Of a stretch of 64,000 nt of DNA, positions 12,201 through 24,600 are shown in pieces. The position numbers were made by a program, and so were the translations under genes. The stretch comes from Prorocentrum cordatum. Lineage: Eukaryota > Sar > Dinophyceae > Prorocentrales > Prorocentraceae. Each line of letters starts with the position of its first letter. The stretch's first letter is position 1. Location: assembly GCA_963575745.1 (NCBI GenBank), contig CAUYUJ010011558.1:318933-382932 (forward strand), written 5' to 3'. The notes under the pieces were generated by a model. That model saw only the letters and a program-made list of their open reading frames with translations. It was not told the origin of the DNA and did no database searches.

Positions 12201-15200
12201 GAGGAGTTGGAAGTTTGATGGGGAGAGGTATAGGGGGAGGGAGAGATAAGAGATGGAGGCAGAGGAGAGGGTGGGGATGGAGCAGCGATGGCGGCAGGAG
12301 GGAGGAACATGGTGGAGGAAGGAGGCAGGGAGGAGAGATGGATCTTGCTGTTGAGCGCCTCGCCGCCGCCAGAGAGCCACCTTCGAGCACATCAAGTTCT
12401 GGCAGGACGAGGTGAGGAAGTACTCGACGAACCAGGACGCCGTGCTCATGCTTGTGGCCAACAAGGCCGGCGCTCGTAGGGAGGCGCGGGCTACGCCTGT
12501 TTGCAATCCGAGAGCTCCAATAATTCAACCACGCTCCAACGCGCCTACGGCACCGTGGGAGATGCGTTGCTGGGCTGGGAGCAGACAGCTGGAACGACTT
12601 GTCCAGCCGGTGCGAGAGCTGGGTGCGCGTGTGGCCGCATGCATTTCCAGTGTCCTGCGCGTGGCCCCAGCCGTGTGCGTTTCGGTTTCTCGGTGACGTT
12701 GTAGCACCCAGTTGCCTAAATGCAGTGACGTGCCCAGAGATCCGTCGGCAGGATGTTTTCGTGACGTGGTCCCTGGGTCCTCTCGTCCCCAGGCCGAATA
12801 CCTTCTTTTGTTATACAATGTAGATTTCTGATGGACCTGGGGCTCGAAACGGGTTTCCAGATGCCAAGGTTTTTGACTCGTCACGTATCTCCACCAGCCT
12901 AGTAGATCAGCATATGCTGAAACAAAGAGGCTGACAATAGTGAACTGAGAGACCTCGTTGAGCCTCTGGGAGCCATCTTGGAGCTTTCTTTAAGCTTTCT
13001 GGGGGAGTCGTTTTGGTCCTTTTGGGCCGCTCTTGGTGCCCTCTTGGGGGCCTTTTCGGGCCCTCTTGAGGCGACCTTGGGAGACATGGAGCGCGGATTA
13101 ACTGCGTCCCCCTGGAGCCCGAAATATCGTTTCCTGGTGTCCTGTTGGGACGTTCCTGGAGTGTTCTTGGGTGTTCTTGTGGACCTGTCTTGGGCCTTTT
13201 CTCGGCCCCTCTTTGGGCTGTATTGGGCTATGCTGTGGCCATCTTCAGGCCTCACCGTCCCATCGGAAGCGAAAAGGCGATAGACCAACAACATTGAATC
13301 ACCTAGGGTGTTTGATGAAGGACTTGGAACGATCGCTAGCCACTTAGAGTCGGCTTCGGGTGGTCTTGTGACGCATCTGGGAGGCATGTTGGAGGTTATG
13401 TTGCGCCAACTTGGCTATCGTGAGCCATCTTGGATGCCATCTTGGGCTATCTGGGGCCATCTTGCAGCCATATTGGGCCATCTTGCACGCTTTCCCCCTC
13501 GCGCCCCCCCCCCCGTCCAGATCCAGAGACGGGACAGATGTTTAGTTCCCAACGGGGACGCCACAAGCTGTATTGCTCACTCCCACCCGCCCTCCGACCA
13601 TGTCAGCAGCATCCGAGACCCAGCTTAGGCCGAGGTCGCCATCGCATGGACATCCATTGGGACCAATCCGGACGCCAGATGTTCGACGCTCGCCAGGTGC
13701 GCCACGCGTGCCAGGTGCGCTGCGCTCACCAGGTGCCCTGGGCGCCCGTGCCAGGCGTTCCTGGTGTGCCAGATGCTTCACGCTTTCCATGTGCGCCTAC
13801 TGCGGCACACATCGCCGAGAGCGTTCCTGAGGTGCCAAAGTCGTGCCCAACGGCCGCTGAAGCAGAGTTATGGTCCGAAAGCCGACCTCCCCCGGCCGTA
13901 AAAGATCACCGCGGAATATGTTTGGAACCCTTTTCGGTCTCCGTTGGCCCTCTCTGGGCCGGGGGGGGTGTCAAAAAACGTGTCGGGATGACAAGGCTGG
14001 TCCGGGCGAAAAAGTCCAGATCTCTGAGGGGCGCACGTTGTGCAAAAGGTCCCTTCGGCGGTGCGCACACAGGGGTGGGTGGCGCGAGGGAAGTGGCCTT
14101 CTGAGAGGGCGGGGGCCTTCTCAGTTCTTGGAAGGGCCCAGAGGCTTCTCATGAAGGCTTCGCAGAAGCCGGGAGGGCTTCCAAGAAGCCCCCTGCCTTC
14201 GAAGCTCCCCCGCCATCTTAGAAGTCCGACCACTTCGCGGTACCTCATTCCCCAAGCAGCGCTTGCACTTTGGGGTTCTTACTTGTCTCCCTAAGGAAAT
14301 GGCCGGGTCTGGCGGAGATTTTCCACGTTGCCGCCCGTTGCCGCCACGTTGCCGCTCCGTGCGCTGGGTGTGTCCGGGAAGGTTTCGCCGCGTTGCAGAT
14401 CGTTGCCGCCTCGTTGCCGCCTCGTGCGCTGGGTGGGTCCAGCGAGGTTTCGCCACGTTGCCGTCCGTTGCTGCTCCTTTGCCGTCTCTAGCTTGCACCA
14501 CGTTTAACTATATAGTTTGTACCACATAGTTGGAACCACACAGCCTCAACATTCACAGTGCAAGAATTGACCGTTTGGGGTTGTCAACTTTCTGTGTCTT
14601 CGTGATGTCGGCCTCCAGGTTCTTCGACCATTTTCGCGGGGCCCGATCTCCATCCTGAGCCGTTATGTTGAAGGTCTTGGACGGCTACACGTAAGAGTGA
14701 CCTTTCGCCAGGGTGACTTTTGGGGCGGGCACGCAATGACTTTTTTCCTAGACTCAACGCTGGCGTACAGTGCGCAGTGTGCTGCTAGCACGGCTCTCTG
14801 TGGGGCCTTTGAGGCACATGACTGCGGAGGTGGGAGAGCGTTGCTGCAAGCCCGTCTCTACCGCTGGCGCTAAACTATGTACGCTTCCATCGTGCCAGAA
14901 ATTGAATTCAGACCGATCTTCACATGATGCTCGAATTTATCACTCGATGCTCAAAGACTCGGGTCCCCAGACGCGCACCAGAGGCCTCCCTTTGCGCAGT
15001 GCCGCTTCTGCGCGTAGCCGGTTGGGGCCGGAGACGGCCTGTGCGGCGGCCGAGAACGACGCAGAGCTGGCCGTGGCACGCTCTTCAGGCGCCGCCCAGA
15101 TCTGAGGGGCCGGGGCCCGCGCGCCACGTGGAGCGCTCCAGATCTAAAGGGCCGCGCCTTCGAGGGATCGGGAGGGTGACACCTCTTGCTCAGGAGGCGA

Positions 15201-15572
15201 GCGAAGGGTGGCAAGTCAGCAGGAGAAGGCCTTCTCAGAAGGCGGCGCGACTTCTCAGAAGCCCTCCCCCCTTCTGAGACGTTTTCTGTGTATTCGGGGA
15301 AGACTCAGGGAACTTCTCAGAAGGCTGGGGGACTTCCGAGACTTCTGAGAACGCCCGCCCCTTCTCACTTCCACCACCGGCTCGCCGTCGATTCCTCGGC
15401 GGAAGGCCTGCGGAAGGCAGCGGAAGGCTGGCGGAAGTCGGATGAAACTGGCGGGAGAAGTATCAATTTGTTTTCTGATATACGTGTGTGTATATTTATT
15501 TGTTTATTATATATACACATACATACATACATACATGCATGCATGCATACATATATATATATATACATATAC

Positions 15573-15612
<40 letters not shown>

Positions 15613-15637
15613 GTATCTGTGAATGTGTGTGTATATG

Positions 15638-15680
<43 letters not shown>

Positions 15681-18600
15681 AACATACATCTAAAGGCCTT
15701 CGGCCCTTCCGCCATCGTGCCGGGGTTGCGGTTCAGAGTCTGCAGGGATGCTTCTTGGAGTCTCTTCGGAGCACTCTCAGTGGCCTTTTTAAAGCAGTTT
15801 TGGGGCCTCTTGGAGGCTTCTGGGGGGCCTCTTTGGGGCCTCTTGGGGCATCCTGGGGGGCCCTCGGGGTCGAGGACTCGAAATGGGCTCGAAATGTCCG
15901 TTCGGGTCCCCCATCTGGGCCCCGTCTTGGAGCTGTCTTTGAGGCCTCTTGGGCCCCTTTTGAGCCGTCTTGGGGCCCTCTTGGGCCGTTTTGGGGCCCT
16001 CTTGGAGGCCTCTTGGGGCGATCTTGGGAGCCTCTAGGGCTGTCTAGGGCCGTCTGGGAGCGTCGGGAAGCCGAAAAGGCGAGAACGCCAACACACATTC
16101 AAAAACCAATGGATAATCAATTATTTTGGCCTCTTTGGGAGGCTTCTTGGAGGCCTCTTGGGGCGTCTTGGAGGCCTCTTGGGCCGCCTGGGGGCCATCT
16201 TGAGCGTCTTGGAGCGATCGCTCGGCGACTCGAGGCCCTCTTGGACCGCCTTCTTCTGGACCTTGTGGGGCCCTCTTGGCCCGTCTTGGGGTCGTGTTGG
16301 GCCCGGAAGAAGTACCCGCGAGGGCCCCAAGACGGAGCTTGAGGCGCCCAAGACGGCCCGAGAGGGTCCGAAGAGAGGCCCAAGAAGGGGAACGCGAACC
16401 CAACAGCAGAGCCTTCCGCCATGAGAGGCCCACAGGAGGCTCCAAGAGTTCCCAAGTGGTCCGACGAGGCCCCCAAAAGCTTCCCAAGAGGCCCCAAAAG
16501 GCACCCAGGAGACGCACACGGGGCCCCGAGATAGCCCAACAGTGCCCTCGATGCGTCAACATTGCCTCCAGGAGGCCCCCGGGAGGCTTCCAGATTGCCT
16601 CAATGTGGCCCCAGGTGGCCTCAAGTCGGGCCTCCACGCAGCCAAGACGGCCAATGACGGCTTCAGATTGCAGAGCATCACCTTCCGACTGCGATGCCCC
16701 CAAGGGACCCTAAGAAGCCCCCCCAAGAAGCACCCACGAGATGCCTCCAACAGCCAACTGAGGAAGCACGGAAAACCCCCCAAAAGCCCTTCAGATGCCC
16801 CCACGCAGACCCAAGAGGTTCCCAAGAGGCCCTCAGGAGGCACGACTATGTCACGCGCCCGTGCTTGATAGCGCTGTCCAAGATCTTCCAGCGCCCCCCC
16901 GGCCTGGGCTAGAATCGGAGCTTCGCGATTGGTATAGTGTACATTCTCTATATATATATATATATATATATATTTACATACGTATATATATATATATATA
17001 TATGTATGTATAGCTGCACATATGTATATGAATGCATTTTTTTCGGACCCAAGGGTTCCAGATTCCGCTGTATTAGATGCTTGTTTTTGGGACCTTCCTG
17101 GGGCCCACCCAACGGTCCTGTTCGACTCTAGTTTGATTCTGGTTCGATTCTCGCTCGACTCAAGTTCGACTGAAGTTCTCTTCAAGCCGACGGACTTTCG
17201 AGGCAGTATCGACGCATGACTGGAGCGAGTGGCTCCCGTGTTTCCGGAACCCGCCACACGATCGACGGAAGACCACGGGTCCACTTGCGCGGACATTCGC
17301 GCATGAGCGTCCCGCGCAGGGCCGCGCGTCGGCGCCCGCTTTTCCACGTGCGACGCTGGCGGCCCGCGTGAGCCGCGGCGTGAGGGCGCTACGTTTGGGG
17401 CGTCCGTCAAGGAGTATTCCAGGCAGCTTCAGACACTGGAGGAGTCCTTGGCTGATGAGGGCGGCGGTGAATTCCATGGCAACTCCACGATGGGCGTTCC
17501 ACCAGCTTCAGACCCTCGATTCCTTGTCCAATGGTGCCTTACAGGCGACACTGGCTGTTTGGATGTGCGACTTTGCCGAGGTTACTTTTGCATCCATCCC
17601 CTTCGGCCCATCCTTGGCTACTTTCGCTGGCTGCGCCCCGCTCGAAAAGTGCCAGCATGGCCTTCCAAGGCCCGTGCATCCCCATCGTGCATCCTTACTA
17701 TGATTCTTGACCCCATCTTGTCCAGTGCCCTCACCGTGTGCTCTCTCGCGTACGACCCGTCTCCCGCATGGCGCAGAGGGACGCCCTGCGCCGCCGCGCG
17801 GGCCGAGAGGTCGACCTGCCCGACGCGCAGGTGACCCGGCAGGAGGCGCGCCGCCCCACCCCCGCGCCAGCGGTGCGCGACCCCGTGGCGGGCCCCCCCA
17901 GCTGCTCCCCTCGACGAGCCGAAATCCTTCACATCAGTAATTTTGGGTCTCGGAGCCCACAGGGCGGTTTTTCATGTTGTCCATTCGACGTTCCATGAAG
18001 CCCGATGTCATTCCGAGGCCGCGCGTCGAACGTTTTCGATGGCGCGTCGCGTTATGCGATGTCACGTGCGTTGGGGTCGTCAAAGGCTTGCGTGCTTGTT
18101 GCGGATCGGTTGATGTGGGCTGGGGTTTCTCAGGATTGTACATTTGCTTTGCGCTGGGGCGGTTTCGACCCCCATCCCTGGCTGATCCACCCCGCGGGTA
18201 ACGTCGCAGGAAGAGTTCGATCATTTTGTTCGTAGTGCCAGCGATGCTGTCGCGGACATTGACCGCGCCACGGGGGGGGGTCGTCCAGAAATGTCCTACC
18301 ATGTTGCAGTGTTGGTTCTTCGTCTTGAAGAGACACCGCCCCGCGTCATTCCTTCCGGCCCCCTCCCTCGTCCTCCCTCTTCGCGTATCTGCCCCTGCTC
18401 TCCGCGTGTCTCCGTCGTCATCGTCCATCGTCATCGTCGCCATCACCATCATCATCAGCATTCTTCTCGCCGTCTCCATCATCAATACCACCACCATCCT
18501 CATCAACATAATCAAAACACCCCCCCTTGTTCCCCCGCGTCTCTGCTTCGCCACATCCCCCGCAAGTCTCGTGGCCTTGTGAGGTGCTCCACCGAAGGCC

Positions 18601-21600
18601 CCATCGGCAGGGTCCTTAGTGCGCCGCCCAGCCCATGTCGGCACGCCCCTCAGACGCTTCGTGTCCCCATGAGGAGCTCATCGGAGGTCCCGGCGGCAAG
18701 GTCCACATGCCGTCGCCCAGGCCACATTGATGACACCCTCAAACATTTCGTGCCCCTATAGGCAGCTCCACCAAAAAAAGGTCCCAGCGGCAGGTTTCCC
18801 AGGCCGCCGCCCAGCATATTTCGGCATACGTTTCACACGCTTCGTGGCCCCACGGGGAGCTACACCGACGGCCCCACAGGCAGGGCCCACAGGCCGCCGC
18901 CCAGCCCATTCCGTCATACGCTCACAAGCTTCGTGGCCCCATTGGGGAGCACCCCCGATGGCCCAAGCGACAGGGTCCACATGCCGTCGCCCAGCCCATG
19001 TCGTCCACGAGTGGCGCCCAGCACGGTTCCAAAAGCGCCCCAAGAGGCGCCGAGTAAGTTGCACCCTCATGCAAATAGTTTTTGTCACTTGTGGGGGTCC
19101 TCTTGGGGCCCTCTTGGAGCATTCTTGGGGCCCTCTGGGAGCGTTCTTGGGGCCTTCCCGGGGCCCCAGTGGGCCCTCGGAGGGCCCCAAGAACGTTCCC
19201 CGAGGGCCCCAAGAGGGACCCCCCAAAGTGGTACAAAGAATTCGCGCGAACGTGCAATCTGTTGTAGGCCTTTCGGGGCCCTCTGGGAGCTCTCTTGGGG
19301 CCCCCATTGGTGGCGCCTTGGGGCCTTGGGATGGCTCCAAGAGGCTTCGGGATTGCCCCAGACCGCCACAAGACAGCTCCGAGACGGCCGTCGAGCACCA
19401 CGGGTGAAAGCAAGTGAGGCTAGGGAACAGGGCCTCTGGTAAGCCGCCACTGCGCCCCCTGGACTACCCAGACAGCGAGGGGACCTGAAACGCCCTGGGG
19501 CTCCAGGGGCCCCAGATTAGTGAAGTGAAGGTTTTTGCCATGCAAGCACCCCGAAATTCTTCACTTCACTAAACCGGACCCAGGACGAACTCGCTACGCT
19601 CCAGTCCCGCGGGAGATCCAAGACTCCCGCCGCCGCCCGGGGACGTTGCTGCATTGCGGTGCTCTGGTCACTGTTAATGGCTTCCGCGGGCTGCAGCGGC
19701 TCACTTCCATGACTACCCCGACTCACGAATCCAGTGGTTGGTCTGGCTCTATGGGTTGGTTTCGTTGTGTCGGTTGATTTTATGCTTGGTTGGCGGTCGG
19801 TGGATTTCGCGTTGTTCATTGGTGTCGTGAAGTGATTTGTCGTTTGGTTGGTCAGTGCCGTTTTGTTGATTCGTGCCGTTTTGTTGGTTGGTGTCGTTTC
19901 GTTGGTTGGTGTCGTTTTGTTGCTTGGTGTCGTTTTGTTGCTTGGTGTCCTTTTGTTGGCCGGTGTCGATTTGTTGGTTTGTTGGTTGGTGTCGGTTTGT
20001 TGGTTGGTGTCGTTTTGTTGCTTGGCGTCGTCCTGGCGGCGTGGCCGATAATCGGCGGCCTGCAATGGCGCCAGGATTTGTTTCGGGCCAGCCTTGATCG
20101 CCCTCATCATTCTCATATTCGTCAGCGTCAGCACTCGTCGCCCCCATCCGCGCACACATGCGGCCCTGGTACGGCTCTCACGCGGCCCTGCGAAGGCCTT
20201 CACTGTGCTCCCCAAAGCTTTCTGAGGGGCCCCCCAGAGGCCCCAAGAGGGCACTGGAAATTGTCGCTTCCAACTCCGCCAGGCGGAGGTCAACAAGGGT
20301 CTCACTGGTGCACTTCCAGGAATCGTCGTTCGATCCTCTTGGGGCCCTCCTGGGGCCTTCTGGAGCCGTCTTGGAAGCTCCGAGCGGCTCCATGAAGGCG
20401 CCGGGCGATATCGCTTCCAATTCCGCCAGGTGGAGTTAGACCAGGGGCTCACTGAGGCCCCTTTTTGCGCCCTCCTCTGCCTTTGAAAAAGCCCCGATGG
20501 GGTTCTTCAGTGCCGTCTTAGGGCCCCTAAGAGGCCTCCAGTAGGGTATTGAAGTTATCGCTTCCAACTCCGCCACGCGGAGTTGAACCCAGGGCGGCTC
20601 TCTATGGCCCTTTCGGGGCCTTCTTAGAGCTTTTCTGAGGCCCTAAGTGGGCCCTGGGAGGTGTCATTTTCACGGGCGTTGAAAGTGACACCGCGGAGGG
20701 CCCTCTTGGGCCCTTCTTGGGGCCTCTCTTGGGTCCCTCTGGGAGCCCTCTTGGTGCCGCCCTGGGGCCTTCTCGGGGCCTTCTTGGAGCCTTTCTGGTG
20801 CTCTTTAAGTGGGCCCTGGGAGGTGTCACTTTCACGGGCGCTGAAAGTGACACATCGAAGGGCCCGCTTTCCCTCGTAGCGCTGCCCGTGGCCGGGGCAT
20901 TGTGCAGCGCATCCCTCGTCGAACGTATTTTGTCGGACGCGTGGTCGAATTCCGCCAGTTCGGTCGAGATGGTGGTCAAGCGGTTCGGTTGCAATGTAGC
21001 CATGCGGATCTGAGCTTACCATTTCTTGCCATTTTGGCGGGGATCGCAGGAGCGTTTGTGTTGTGATCAACTGTGCTCGATATATCCAGCGGCAGCGTTT
21101 CATCCCAATATATTATTTTGGAAAAAGTCAGCAGGGGCCAAATTGCTGATGTGAAGCAACATAGGTCTCGTATCCCCTCGGGCGCTTCGCGAGGGGCCTC
21201 TTTGCTTTCCATCGCCCCGCGCGACGGTGGGGGCCTTTGGTAGGTCATGTGCCCAGGATCGGAGCAGGAGCAGGTGCCCATGCTGCTGCCCTTCCCTCGC
21301 TTTCCCCGTTCCTGGGCCACTGGGAGGCTCTCGTCGCCACCGCTGGATCCGCCTCGAAATCCTGGTCAGAACGCACCCCGGGAGAGGTCAGGGGGAATAG
21401 CGGTATCGGTACCTGCTGCTTTCCCCACAGGAGGCTTCAGACCCTGGAGGATTCCGTATCTGACGAGGGCGGCACTGAGATCCATGGCCACTCCACGATA
21501 GGAGTTCCAAAGGCATCCAGACCTTGGATTCCTTCTCCAATGGTTTCTTTTTCAATGCCTTCGCCGTAGAGGGCGTGACCGGGGGGGGGAGGGGGAGGGC

Positions 21601-24600
21601 CAGTCACGTCACGATTCGCTCCGGCGCCGTCTGGGAATGCTTACGGATGTCGGATTCCCTGACGGCGCTGGCGCGAATCGCAGCGTGACCAGGGGGGGAA
21701 AGGAAGGTGCTGGGGGCGGGGTCGGTAACGGCCGTTGTCGCCAATAATGTGAACGAATATGAATGGGGCGACGATGCACCTAGATCTCCGACGATTCGAT
21801 TTTCGTGTTCGCGGCATTTTTCCTTTGATTTCGGCTTCAAGGAGCCGTTGTTTGGCCCCAGTGTAATCAACATTGGATCGATCCGGGGCGAAGAAGTAGC
21901 CCCGTGGAAGGGGTCGGGACCTCCTGGGGCCGCGGATCAAACAAGTCATATCGGCGGATATCTGGGAAAGGGTTGCAGGAGAGGGGCCCTAAAGGGGCCC
22001 GACGGGGGCCCCGAAGTTGCACGAAAGGCGCACTTTTTTTTCCCAGACATGCTATCTATGTCTCGTTTTTCCCAACCCTCCTTCGTTGGGTTCTTTTTTC
22101 CCAACCCTCCTTGGTTGGGTATTCGCTTTGAATAGAGCACTGCGGTCGCGTCCTTCACCTCCTTCTTCTCCCGCCTCCCGCCTCCCGTCTCTCGCTTTCT
22201 TGTTGTCTCGTGTTGCCTTGTGCGGACCTCGCCAGCCCTGGAGGGTACGGCTGCGATCAGCGAAGCTGCCGCCACTTTCGAGGGCTGCTGGGGAGGCCGG
22301 CAGAGAGAATATCCACCGCAGATCAGAATTTGACTTCGCCATGTCAGCTTGGGAGGCCAGCAGAGAGGGTACCCACTGCGGATCAGAACTAGACCTCGCC
22401 ATGTCTGTGGGGCTGCGATCTGTGAGACTGTCACCACTTTCGAGGGCTGCTGGGGAGGTCAGCAGAGAGGGTACCCACCGCAGATCAGAATCAGACCTCG
22501 CCATGTCTGTGGGGCTGCGATCTGTGAGACTGTCGCCACTTTCGAGGGCTGCTGGGGAGGCCAGCAGAGAGACTACCCACCGCGGATCAGAATTAGACCT
22601 CGCGATCCCTGGCGGGCTGCGACCTGCGAAACTGTCGCCACTTTCGAGGGCTGCTGGGGAGGCCAGCAGAGAGATACCCACTGTTGATCAGAACTAGACC
22701 TCGCGATCCCTGGGGGGCTGCGATCTGCGAAACGGTCGCCGCTTTCGAGAGCTGCTGGGGAGGCCAGCAGAGAGGGTGCCACCGCATATCAAAATTAGAC
22801 CTCGCCTTCCCCGCGGGGGTGGCTGCGATCTGCGAAAGAGTCGCCACTTTCGAGGGCTGCTGGGGAGGCCAGCAGAGAGGGTACCCACCGCGGATCAGAA
22901 CTAGACCTCGCCATGAATGGCGGGCTGCGATCTATGAGACTGTCGCCACTTTCGAGGGCTGCTGGGGAGGCCAGCAGGGAGGGTACCCACCGCAGATCGT
23001 AATTAGACCTCGCCATGTCTGTGGGGCTGCGATCTGTGAGACTGTCGCCACTTTCGAGGGCTGCTGGGGAGGCCAACAGAGAGGGTACCCACCGCAGATC
23101 AGAGTTAGACCTCGTCATCCCTGGCGGGCTGCGATCTGTGAGACTGTCGCCACTTTCGAGGGCTGCTGGGGAGGCCAGCAGAGAGGATACCCACCGCAGA
23201 TCAGAATTAGACCTCGCGATCCCTGGGGGGCTGCGATCTGCAAGACTGTCGCCACTTTCAAGGGCTGCTGGGGAGGCCAGCAGAGAGGGTACCCAGCGCG
23301 GATCAGAACTAGACCTCGCCATCCCTGGGGGGCTGCGATCTGCGAAGCTGTCGCCACTTTCGGGGGCTGCTGGGGAGGCCAGCAGAGAGGGTACCCACTG
23401 CGGATCAGAACTAGACCTCGCGATCCCTGGGGGGCTGCGATCTGTGGAACGGTTGTCACTTTCGAGGGCTGTTGGTGGGTTCCCGCGGAGTGACGTCTTA
23501 CGCGGGGTCAAATTAGACTCGCCATCCCTGGGGGCCTGGGGGGGTGCGATCTGCGAGACTGTCGCCACTTTCGAGGGCTGCTGGGGGTCCAGCGGAATGA
23601 CGTCCTACGCGCATTCAAATGAGACCTCGCCATCACTGGGAGGCTGCGATCGGCGAAACGGTCGACACTTTCGGGGGCTGTCGAGGGTTCTCCAGCGGAG
23701 TGACGTCCTACGCGGAGTCATATTATACCTCGCCAGCCCTGGGGGGCTGCGATCTGCGAAGCTGCCGCTACGTTCGAGGGCTGCCGGGGGTTCCCGCGGA
23801 GTGACGTCTTACGCGAATTCAAATTAGACCTCGCCATCCCTGGGGGGCTGCGATCTGCGAAACAGTCGCCACTTTCGAGGGCTGCTGGGGGTCCGTCGGA
23901 GCGACGTCTCGCCATCCCTGGGGGCTGCGATCTGTGAGACTGTCGCCACTTTCGAGGGCTGCTGGGGGGTCCAGCAGGGTGACGTCTTACGCGGGCTCAA
24001 GCTCGACCTCGCCATCCCTGGGGGGCTGCGATCTGTGAACCGGTTGCTACTTTCGAGGGCTGCTGCGGGGCCCAGCGGAGTGACGTCTCACGCGAATCAA
24101 ACTTAAGCTCGCCATCCCTGGGGGGCTGCGATCTGCGAAACGGTCGCCATGTTCGAGGGCTGCCGCGGGGTCCAGCGGATTGACGTCCTACGCGCATTCA
24201 AATGAGACCTCGCGATCCTTGGGGGGCTGCGGTCTGCGAAACGGTCGCCACTTTCGAGGGTTGCCGCGGGGTTCAGCGGGTTGACGTCCTACGCGGACTC
24301 AAAGTAGACCTCGCCATACTTGGGGTGCTGCGATCTGCCAAACTGTCGCCACTTTCGAGGGCTGCCGCAGGGTTCAGCGGGGTGACGTTCGACGCGGGGT
24401 CATTCCGATCTCGCCATCCTTGGGGGGCTGCGATCTGCGAGTCTGTGGCCATTTTCGAGGGCTGTTGCGTGGTCCAGCGAAGTGACGTCCTACGAGTATT
24501 CAATTTAGACCTCGCCATCCCTGGGGGGGCTGTGATCTGCTATATTATCGCTTCTTTCGAAGGCTGCTGGGGGGAGGGTCCAGCGAAGTGACGTCCTACG

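Noticed and set aside
17110-17180. GGTTCGATTCTC, T-arm-like
   Set aside because: Part of a local TTCGACT repeat; no cloverleaf can be drawn.
20990-21060. Possible dinoflagellate spliced-leader relic (CCATTTTGGC at about 21040)
   Set aside because: The flanking bases do not match the conserved leader; no other copy was found.
22684-23827. Two overlapping long frames (269-270 codons) encoding a 34-residue repeat protein
   Set aside because: The 102-bp period keeps any frame open; equally long frames exist on the minus strand and the frame breaks where the linker changes. No coding signature beyond periodicity.
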